Of a DNA stretch of 64,000 bases, positions 18,769 to 27,800 are shown in pieces. The position numbers were made by a program, and so were the translations under genes. The DNA is from Verrucomicrobiota bacterium (lineage in GTDB: Bacteria; Verrucomicrobiota; Verrucomicrobiia; Limisphaerales; UBA9464). A model generated the notes under the pieces. It saw nothing but the letters and a program-made list of their open reading frames with translations. It made no database searches and had not been told where the DNA came from. The DNA lies in contig JAFLEF010000004.1 in the NCBI GenBank assembly GCA_017309115.1, positions 171,458-235,457 of the forward strand. Reading direction: 5' to 3'. The first letter of the stretch is position 1. Every line of letters begins with the position of its first letter.

Positions 18769-19512
18769 TCAGTTTGGTCGCTGCCGAAACCGTCTGCAGA
18801 CCGCTCCGCCCACGAGCAGCGCCAACCCAGTGGCGGCGCACGCTTCGATCGGTTCGGGAACCGGAGTAATCTCCAAAGTCCAAGAATCCAATTTCGCCAA
18901 TCCGCCCGCGGCAAAGTCGGCGATCAAGAGGGTCCAGGTTCCGTTCCCATCCTGACCTTGGAAGATCGACAGGCTCGTGGTTCGCAACGAATCACTGATC
19001 ACTACTTCCGGATCCACAGCGCGACCATCCGGCTGCCAAGTTCCGTTCAAGGCCGCGGGAGTCTCCGTCGCCGACAGCGGGATCGAATGGCTGCCGTTCA
19101 CGGTCAGCCGATAATTGTGAATGTCTGCCGTGGACGAATCGCTCAGCGTGACGTCAAAGCCCGAGTCCCCGTAGCCCAGCGTGGATCCGGTTCGCCGACC
19201 CGGACGATTGAGAAGGATGGTCTGCTGGGAGTTGTAGGTGAGCGCCACGTAGAGATCCCCGTTGAACATGGGTTCACTCCCGGCTGCAGAAATGGAAAGA
19301 TGAACGGTGACCTGACCAATGCCTCCCGAAAAGCCCGAGACGGTCTGCTCGGACACTAGACCCACGCTGGAGTTGTCCGGAATGGCGGCGTTATCAAAGG
19401 ACGTGCCGCTGAACATTTGGGCCTGAACCAGCGCGCCCATCCCGAGGGAGGCGACGGGCAGAACCATCCGGACCACGACCGAAGGAAAGCGAAACATCGG
19501 GGACAAGTTCAT
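18769..19512 (-). CDS. PEP-CTERM protein with proprotein-convertase P domain
   Basis: A 247-residue secreted protein. After a signal peptide ending near LVQAQ, a P-domain-like jelly roll covers about 35-215 (VSGFSGGIGQVTVHLSISAA, SIFQGQDGNGTWTLLIADFA, LDSWTLEI). The C-terminus is a sorting tail: VPEP, a hydrophobic helix and RRFRQR, the PEP-CTERM layout processed by exosortase/archaeosortase systems. It is the last gene of the long minus-strand secreted cluster, nine bases after the previous gene. P domains usually accompany proteases, but no protease domain is present here. No exosortase is present in the window. Confidence 0.85.
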   Translation of the reverse strand: MNLSPMFRFPSVVVRMVLPVASLGMGALVQAQMFSGTSFDNAAIPDNSSVGLVSEQTVSGFSGGIGQVTVHLSISAAGSEPMFNGDLYVALTYNSQQTILLNRPGRRTGSTLGYGDSGFDVTLSDSSTADIHNYRLTVNGSHSIPLSATETPAALNGTWQPDGRAVDPEVVISDSLRTTSLSIFQGQDGNGTWTLLIADFAAGGLAKLDSWTLEITPVPEPIEACAATGLALLVGGAVCRRFRQRPN

Positions 19513-19521
19513 GACGAGGAG

Positions 19522-20292
19522 CTAGGGATTGGGTTCCACAATACGGTAAAAACGGGGTCCCGTGGAAAGGGGTTCCTCCCAGAAAAGGTTTCCGTCGGTG
19601 CCCGCCGCGAGACGACCCAGAGAGGTCCACTGTCCCGAAACCTCCGTGGCAAATTGGACCTCATAGGTTCGACCGGCCACACCGTGGAAGCGCACCCGAA
19701 CCGTCGGAGTGCCCCCAGCCACCGTTTCCACTTCGAGGGCATTCGGAGGACCTCCCGGAGCCGACCCCGCCAGGCGAATCCGCACGGTTCCCCGCGCCGT
19801 CACTCCCAAGGCATCACTCACCACATACTCAAACGAATCCTCGGCCTCAGGAGGTGCCGAGGCCAGTGGCTCATAAATTAGAAAGGGGCCCTCCCGGAAG
19901 ACGGTGCCGCCCCCGGCGGAAGTGACCTCAACTTGGACCCAACGCAGCGGTTCGAGATCGGTCGCCGAATCGTTTTGCAAGAGGACACTGGCCAGGACAT
20001 GCACACCCTGACCGGCCCTTCGTTCCAAGACGTCCTCCCGAGCGATCGGCGCGCTGTTCAGCCAGCGAACCACCTGCGGCCAATAACCACTTCGCAGACT
20101 GGCGTCTCCCCCCTCCACCGCGGCGGACTCGGCGGCGGCTTGGCCAATCGTGCCGTCCAAAACGAAGCGACTCGTCCGACCACTGCCACCACCGCCCGAG
20201 ATGACGTGGTTGTTGAGATCAAGGCCCTGGACCGAGCCGCTCGTCAGAAGGGCCGCCAGCAGACTCCACCGCGCACTACTGGAAGTGACCAT
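19522..20292 (-). CDS. Secreted protein of unknown function
   Basis: A 256-residue exported protein starting at the ATG at 20292, which gives a signal peptide (SSARWSLLAALLTSGSVQG). The mature start, NNHVISGGGGSGRTSRFVLD with GTIGQAAA, resembles a segment I associate with secreted proteins of Verrucomicrobiota and related phyla. A cadherin-like beta stretch follows (EDSFEYVVSDALGVTARGTV), and the C-terminus has YEVQFATEVSGQWTSLG with FYRIVEP, a motif shared with the calcium-repeat protein at 20945 (SIQGSTDLQSWSPV, FFKLIVY). The upstream extension of the frame to 20427 lies within the neighbouring gene. It is five bases downstream of the MORN-like gene, so co-transcribed. Function unknown. Confidence 0.75.
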   Translation of the reverse strand: MVTSSSARWSLLAALLTSGSVQGLDLNNHVISGGGGSGRTSRFVLDGTIGQAAAESAAVEGGDASLRSGYWPQVVRWLNSAPIAREDVLERRAGQGVHVLASVLLQNDSATDLEPLRWVQVEVTSAGGGTVFREGPFLIYEPLASAPPEAEDSFEYVVSDALGVTARGTVRIRLAGSAPGGPPNALEVETVAGGTPTVRVRFHGVAGRTYEVQFATEVSGQWTSLGRLAAGTDGNLFWEEPLSTGPRFYRIVEPNP

Positions 20293-20297
20293 TCGCC

Positions 20298-20930
20298 TCA
20301 CGGGTGTTGCGGGGACGCGGCCACCACGTGGGTGCCGGGGTTTTCGCCATCCTTCCAAAAGCGCTGGGACACCACCTTGCCGCGCTCCATCGAGACCTCC
20401 GACTTCACGGAGCCACTGGGAAACCAAGCCCGAGCTAATCCGTGGGGCTCTCCCGACTGCAGATGAACTTCCTCAGCCAACTGTCCGTTGGGATGCCAGC
20501 GTCGGAATACACCCTGCAGCTTGCCTCCCTGCGCCTGACCCTCGGAGGCCAAGGTACCGTCTGACCGCCAACGCGACACTGGGCCCTCGGACAATCCGTT
20601 CACGAAGTGCTCCCGAATCTGCAGGACACCATTGGTGTACCAGCCTTCGGAAACTCCATTGAGAACCCCGTTGGAAATCCATGACCGGGATTGGAGATCG
20701 CCACCCGACGTCCGCTCCACCAACCAACCGGCAAATCGCTTCTCAGCGCCCTTTTCATACAGCGCTCCGTCCCGGCGCACCAACTCACTGATCGCCCGCT
20801 CCGGAGCGGGGATACGATTCGACGTCCGAGTGAAAGACCAGACCCCAGCGACCAGGATCACCACCACGACTAGCACGCCCGCCACCCGATTCGGGGAGCG
20901 GGTTCCGGAACGTGGAGGCGGGTTTTCCAT
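20298..20930 (-). CDS. Membrane-anchored MORN-like / YwqK-type repeat protein
   Basis: A 210-residue protein with one N-terminal membrane segment (RVAGVLVVVVILVAGVWSF) and an exported C-terminal part built of MORN-variant repeats: GVSEGWYTNGVLQIREHF, GPVSRWRSDGTLASEGQ, GVFRRWHPNGQLAEEV, GLARAWFPSGSVKSEV. This is the pattern found in proteins annotated as YwqK-family antitoxins, but the antitoxin label rests on remote homology and no toxin is adjacent. In this operon it is more likely a structural or scaffold protein. It lies 14 bases after the preceding gene and five before the next. Confidence 0.75.
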   Translation of the reverse strand: MENPPPRSGTRSPNRVAGVLVVVVILVAGVWSFTRTSNRIPAPERAISELVRRDGALYEKGAEKRFAGWLVERTSGGDLQSRSWISNGVLNGVSEGWYTNGVLQIREHFVNGLSEGPVSRWRSDGTLASEGQAQGGKLQGVFRRWHPNGQLAEEVHLQSGEPHGLARAWFPSGSVKSEVSMERGKVVSQRFWKDGENPGTHVVAASPQHP

Positions 20931-20944
20931 GAGCGAACTCCGGC

Positions 20945-21802
20945 TCAGTACACGATCAGCTTGAAGAATCGCGGCGCCGATTCCTCATCGGCAAATGGTC
21001 CCACGACCGCCCGGAAGAGCCGGACATCCTTCGAGGTGTAGATCGTGCCCGGCACTGCGCTGGCGCCCTCGGCCAGATTCTTGAAGGCCACCGGACTCCA
21101 GGACTGAAGGTCCGTCGAACCCTGAATCGAATAACTCCGGCCGCGGATGGCAGTGAAGTCGAGGAACGAACGCCCCTGTTCCGTCGCCCGAATCGTCAGG
21201 GCAAAACTGTCGTCCGGATCAAACGCATAGGTGCCGGCGAGGTACTCCAGAAGGTTGGAGAGTCCGTCTCCATCGTCATCGTTTCCCGGCAGAATGTCCG
21301 CCAGCGTCCGCTTCCCGCCCGTGCCGGCGATGAGCGCGCGTTCCCAGGCGTCCGGAAGTCCGTCGCCATCGGAATCCACGCCCAAGGTCAGATCAACTCG
21401 CGTTGATTCCCCGGGTCGGGTGACCAACTTCTCCGCTCCGGTCATTTCAATCGGCAGATAAACCGCCGATCCAATCTTCACCCGCATCCGGAAGGGCACG
21501 GTCGGCCGCAACGCGGTCGGCTTGTACAGGTCCGCCGTCACGCCTGAGTCGATGGGGATGGCCAGGCGATAGTTCACTCCGGGGGAACCCGACACCAACA
21601 GCGAGGTTTGGGCGACCGTGTCGGTCCCCACCTCCAACAGAATCTGGGTGGTGGCACCGGTGAGCGGTGTGCCCAGCTCGTCGCGAACCAGACCAAAGAC
21701 TTCATGGTGGGGAGCGGGCGGGAACGCCAGCGCGACCACCGCGCACGCCAAACCCACGGCGGAGGCCAGGAGACCAAACGAGAATCGCGAAGGAACATTC
21801 AT
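20945..21802 (-). CDS. Secreted protein with thrombospondin-type-3-like calcium repeats
   Basis: A 285-residue exported protein: signal peptide (FGLLASAVGLACAVVALAFP), a carboxypeptidase-regulatory-like first half (HHEVFGLVRDELGTPLTGAT), then two Asp-rich calcium loops, DSDGDGLPDAWE and DDDGDGLSNLLEYLAGT, near the middle. The C-terminal beta domain (SIQGSTDLQSWSPV, ending FFKLIVY) is a common tail of exported proteins in this phylum. It follows the giant gene by 11 bases and belongs to the same transcript. Function unknown; calcium binding is inferred from the loop pattern. Confidence 0.75.
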   Translation of the reverse strand: MNVPSRFSFGLLASAVGLACAVVALAFPPAPHHEVFGLVRDELGTPLTGATTQILLEVGTDTVAQTSLLVSGSPGVNYRLAIPIDSGVTADLYKPTALRPTVPFRMRVKIGSAVYLPIEMTGAEKLVTRPGESTRVDLTLGVDSDGDGLPDAWERALIAGTGGKRTLADILPGNDDDGDGLSNLLEYLAGTYAFDPDDSFALTIRATEQGRSFLDFTAIRGRSYSIQGSTDLQSWSPVAFKNLAEGASAVPGTIYTSKDVRLFRAVVGPFADEESAPRFFKLIVY

Positions 21803-21813
21803 GGGCGGGAGCG

Positions 21814-24800
21814 TCAGTTGCCGTTGTAGGAGTAGGTCGTGAAGTTGATCTTGATGTCCTTCACGGTGCGAATGAACCGGTCCAACCCTTCATTCGGATT
21901 GTTGAGGAGGGCGCGTCCTGGGACGACCAGCTTCCACTGGCTGTTCCACACCGAGCGCCCCACCAGCCGGTTGTTGATGAACTCATTCCGGGGCAACGAG
22001 TCGCTGTAGAAGATCAGATCAAACTTCGATTTGTCGGACACCGGCCGGAAGGCGGCGTGTTTGCGAAGGTTGAACAACGGTTCGGACAACGAATCGGCCG
22101 ACACATACGAACTGGGCGTCGAGAAGGGGGATCCGCCGAGGTTGAACGGCATGGGAATCGCCAGATCCTGAACATTCCACGAGCGAATCTGACTGGTGTC
22201 CCCCAGCGGCGGACTCCTCATGGAATCCACGCCCACGGGAATCAGGTAGATGTACGGCGTGGCGGCCAAGGCATCCGGATCCAGGAACCACGAAGCCACC
22301 GCGCCCGCCGCGACTCCGCCGGCTGCGGCCACGGCGTCTTCATTGGCCTCCGGGTCCTCCATGCCGACATAGCCTTCAAACGCCACCCCCACGCCCCCGA
22401 TCTTGGTAGCGAAGGACGTCGGGCTGAACGAGTGATCGCCACCGGCCAACGGCTTGCCAAACAAGTTGAGGCCATTCGCGATCGTGGTGCTGAAACTGAT
22501 GACCAGGCCCGGAACCGGCAGACCATCCTTCACATCCGCCTGCATGCAGAACCGCCGCACGTCGGCGTCATCCAGAATGTTGTCCAAACGGGCGCGGTTC
22601 AGCAGATCCTGCCAGTTCGTATCGCCATCGGCGCCGGGCAAAATCCGCTCCTTCTCAGTGCGAACGGAAACCGTCGTGGAGTGGGTGTCCGGTCGGTTGA
22701 TGCCCAAGCGATCCCGGACCACCTGCCAGTCGGCCTGCAACTCGGCGAGGACACTGGACAGACCCGGGTCACCGGTGTTGCTGCCGGCGTACTGGGGCTC
22801 GCCGTCCAGAATCACGCCCAGGGCGCGGGCGGAGATGATGCGGTTCTTGAAGTCACGACCCGCCGGGGTTCCCAGCAGACCGGTCTCGTAGTCATACGCA
22901 TTGGCCGCCAGCAGCGCATAACGGGCCGCCAAATCGAACAACGTCTTGTACCGCTCCAGCTTCTCGTTGCGGAAGATGCGGAAGGCGGCATCGCGGGTGC
23001 GGAATCCCTGAACCACCGCTGCGGCCCGCTGCCGGGCCACTGCCCGCTCCGCCTGAAGTCGGTCGCCGGCGGCGATCAAGGCCCGGACTTGACGCTGCTT
23101 GTCGTCATAATCCCGGAGCCGCTCGTTGATGGTCCAAAACCGCCCTTGCAGCGTTCCCAACTGATTGCCCAGGTCGTGGATCGCGTTGCGGCGTTCCTTA
23201 TCGCGTTCGAGCGGTTCAACTCCATTGAACTCGGCTTGTCTCCGGGCCGTGTTCACCGCGAGTTCGAGCGCCGAAACCACCGTGTAACGCGCCAGAGCAA
23301 TCTTATCCAACGTCGTGACGATGCCGAAGCCAGCCGCCTCCAACGCCGAACGCCCAGCCGAGGTCAAGTCACCGCCCGCCGCGACACCGGCAATCAAGCT
23401 CAGGGGCAAGCCGGAATAGATTGCCTTGGTGGTGAGTTGCACATCCTCCTTCAGGGAATCCTGATACTTCTGGAACAGATCGTTCGCGAACTTGGCCTTC
23501 TCCAATACTTCATCGGCCACCAGCAGACCCGTCCTGATGTCGCGGACGGTATCGTAGGTATCTCGGTCGGCCTCATAGATGTCGATGGCCTTCTGCAACA
23601 CCACCAAATCGCCGGCGGCATCGTTGATCGTTTGGCGCAACTGCAGATGCGACATGATCTGCTCCGAGATGGCCTGTTGAATCTGTCCCGGCGAGGCCCG
23701 GCGGCCGGTCCAACTCGCCGGCTTCTCGGCGAAGCCATGGGGTCCGATATTGAAGGTGATATTCGTCACCGTGGGGAAGTTGATACTGGTGTAGTTAACG
23801 CTCACCCAGTCACTCGGCAGATCCCGGAGGGGAATGGTCCATTCCGTGGTGTTGGAATAGCTCCAAATCTCCGGGAGTTTCGCTTCCGGTAGATCGACAT
23901 ACTTGTAGTGAACCAAGTCCGGGCCCCGGTAGCCTTGGACGTACAATTTGCCCGGCCCGATGTCGTCGGTGTAGGGCGTTCCGTACAATTCAATCAGGGC
24001 ATTGGTGTACGACTGTTCCTGCTCCTGAAGGGTCGCCTGAAACTCCGCCAGCGAATCCTGCTCGGACCGCAACAACCGGGTGACGTCCTTGGCGTCGTCA
24101 AACGCCGTCACCGCATTCTTCAACGCGCCGAGGGCCCGATCGTAAACCTGGCCGAAGTGGGTACCGTTATCCACGCCTACGACCTTGTTGGGGTTCAGAT
24201 CGAACACCATTCCGTCCTCGGGAATGCCCAACGGAGAAATCCCGCCTTCGGCATTCTCCAGGGAGTTTTGCAAATTCTGCGCCAGCGTGGTGAGCTCGCG
24301 CAGTTCCGGAACTGTCGTCCGATCCACCTTCTGGATTCCTTCATGCGTGGGGATCGGATCGACATCCGGCAGAATGGCATTGCCAATCACCCAGTTGAGA
24401 TACGTTCCTTGGCCGACGCGACTGGCCCAATGGTCCATGCCCCAAAACCGCTCGGGATTCTGGGCCCCCTCCGTCGTCTGGTAGGTCCGGCGAGTGTTGA
24501 CGCGGGTGGGTTCAAAATGTTCCCAGCCATCCTCCGCCACCTGCGAGTAGTCACTGCGCCACGTCAGATCGAACGCCTGATTGCCCGCTCGCGCCAAAGC
24601 GACGGCCGCCGCAGCGAATTTGCGCTCATCCTGATAGTCCACTGAAACAGGCTGACTGAGCACATTCACCGCTTCGATGCGCGGCACCCAGTCGAAGAAG
24701 CCATTCATCAGAAGCGAATAGTACCCCTTCAACGCGGTGAGGTAATGACCATAGGCGTCGCCGTGTCCCTGCGGGAACATGCGGGCGGCATCGGCCGCAT

Positions 24801-27800
24801 TGATGATGCCATCCGGTTGCTGATTGGGGTTCTCCTGAATGTTGTAGTTCAGCGCGTAAATCACTTCGCCGGCGTCAATGCCGCGCGTGTAATTCCAGAT
24901 CAGTCGATTGTACACCGGAGTGATTTCCACGCCGGGTTGGAAGAAGTCGTCGCGGCCGCGAATCAGGGCGAGTTCCTCATCCAGCACCGACGGCACCTGA
25001 CCGCGGAACGCAAACAAGGCCGTGGCGATGTCCCCATAGTTTCGATCGGCGGTTCCGATTCCGATCGTTGGGTTGGCGGCATCGGCCCAGGCCTCATTGC
25101 CCAACATCATGTACAGATCATTCAAGTAACCGGCGGCCAGCAGCAGCGCGTCATTGGCCGGGCCGTAGTTGAATCCGGACTCGATACTGAGCGAGCGACC
25201 CCGGCGCAGCACGGTCTCGTAAATCTCGATCAGACCGTAGTTGTTGATCGTGTCGATGTTGAGCGCGATGTCGCCCTCCCAGCGCCGACCCGCCTGGGTG
25301 ATGATGCTGACATCGGTGTTCACCCGATTATTGAAGAGATCGTTGATGCGCTGATTGAAGGGATTGATTCCCGCCAACACGCGCTTGATCCACCCCTCGG
25401 CCAGAGCCGGCCGGGTCCATTCCGACCAGTTGGCATCGGACGGACTCGCGACGTACAGCGGATGATTCGTGCTGATGGGCCGGTAGCGCATCACCACGTA
25501 ATTGTCACCCAGCGCCTGAATGCCAGCGCCACCGAGGGTGTAGCGGGGAAGGTCGGCCACCGCCGGGGTCAATGCGAGATAGCGAGACATCGCGGCGTCC
25601 GGTTCGGGCGGGAAACCGTCGACCGGCGCCGCAATCTTCCATTCGTACTCGTACTCGGCGAAGCGTCCCGCCAGATCCGCCGTGTGCTGGAAGGTGACCA
25701 ATTCGCTGAGCGGATTGGGCGAGGGCAGAATCTTGAGTTCTCCCCGATCGAGACGTTCGCCGACCTTGAAAATGTGCATCGCCACCGGGTCTCCGGGCTG
25801 AGTGAAGGCCGTGCCGTTGGCTTCCAGTACTGTGATGTATCCACTGCCGGGTCCCGTGCCGCTCAAGGCGTAGGAATCCACCGCAGTGTTGTCGTCGACG
25901 ATGTTGGCCAAGTCACCCACGCCCACCGAAACGGTCAACGGAGCGGACGGCGCGTAAGTGCCCGGTCGGGCCGGCAGATCCTCCCGGAACGTTTCCAACG
26001 AGGACGACAAGTCATTCACCAAGGCCACCCACTTCGGATAATTCACGGCGTCGTTGGTGGGACAGAGGGCGTGCACCGCCGCGAGGTCGGAACCGCGCAG
26101 GACGTTCAGGAGCAGATAGCTCTCGCCCAGTAGCTCCTTCTTGTACTCACCGATCAGCGCGAGGCTTCCCTTGGTGCCGCGATCCGGATCGACGAAGACC
26201 CGATTGACCAGATGCGGGGGCAGGCCGGGGAAATACACCTTGCCCTGCTGCGTCTCGGTCCGGATCCCCGCGGGGAGTTCGGTCTCGAACTGTTCGGTGA
26301 TCTCGACGTACTTGGCCCGGGTCGGATCGTGCAACACGGCACTCACCACTGCGGTTCCCAGGTCTTGGGCGATCGATTGCTGGTAGAGAATGCTGGCGGT
26401 CTTGAAGTCCCGCACCCCGGGCAGCTCGAATTTGGGTTCCGCCAGAGTTCCGCCGTAGGGCAGGGTCGCCACCGGCTTTCTCGAATCCTTGGGATCCCGC
26501 TCCGGCCAGAACGGTCGATACACAATGTCCAAGGACGGAGTCAGCCTGGATCCAGGATCGCCGACAAACTCTCCGGCTGTGGCATCGAATTTTCGAAGGT
26601 ACGGAACGATGCTTCCGGCGACCGGCGGCGTGGCCACTCCGGGCCAGGCGAAACTCGGTTCGGTCCGATAATAGTAGCGGAGGGTGAAGCTGTTGGTGGG
26701 GGTCGGGGAGACCGCCAGGAAGGGCGCGCGATTGGTGAACTCGATGATGCTGCCCGTATGCACGTTGGTGCTGCGAATCGACAGAGGCGCCTGGCCCAAC
26801 ATGACACCACTGGCAACCACCTCGAGATTCAGGACATTGGTCTGGCTGGACTGATCATACAGGTCCCGGACCACGATCTGCACCGACCGGGTGCCGACGT
26901 CGTCACTCTGGGGCGTTCCCTTAAGTGTGGATCCCACCAAGCTCAGCCAGGCGGGAGCGCCGCTGACCTGAGTCGTCAGGAATTCGTCCTGACGCGACGC
27001 ATGAACTGTGAAGGCAAATTCCTGTCCGACCACCGCCGTCGCGGAGTTCAACGGTTGAAAGGATTGGGACGTCAAATCGTAGGTGCCCGCTTCCAGCGCC
27101 GGCAGTCCCGCGTGAGGTCCGCGATACACCCAGAAGTCGTGATGACGATCGCGGAAGGTAAACCGATTGTAATGCCCAAAACGGCCCGACTCCGCATCGG
27201 TCGTCCAACCTCCGGGCAAATCCCCATCGCCACCCGTGGGCTCGGTATTGTAGTTCACCGCGAGATCGCCACTGCCTTCCACGGGCTTGCCCAGGAAGTT
27301 CAACGGCGGCGGCGGTTGCAGCAGTTGTCCGGCCGGAACCAGATAATCAAACACCCAGCCGGCCTCCGGCTTTTCCCGCAGGACCTTGAAGACAGCCATG
27401 GCGGGCCGGCCGTCCAGATGCGGGTAATCCACCAACACAAACGGTTCGGAGGAATACTCCTGATTCGAATGGGTCAGGATGTTGAGGTCATCTCGGGTCG
27501 CGAAGGGTGTGCCACCCGACATGATCGCGTGTTCCTCGTTGGGGTTGTATCCGTCTCGTGCCGGATCGTTTTGGAAATAAATGGTTCCGAGGGCCTCGGA
27601 GGGGCTCAGTCCCGTTCCTCCCAGCTTGCTCGCCAAGACAATCTCGCGGGGATCGGCGGGCCATTCCAACGTGTAGCGGCCGATGACCGAAGGCCAGTAG
27701 ATGGTCTGGAACCCCAGCACCGTGTTGCCCGCATTCAAGCCAGCGCGAGCATTGTTCTGCCGGAACCACCAAACCTCCAGGTGGTTTGAATTCGGGATGG

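Noticed and set aside
20298-20930. Toxin-antitoxin locus based on the YwqK-like repeats
   Set aside because: There is no toxin partner; the repeats are MORN-like and the gene lies inside a secreted-protein operon.
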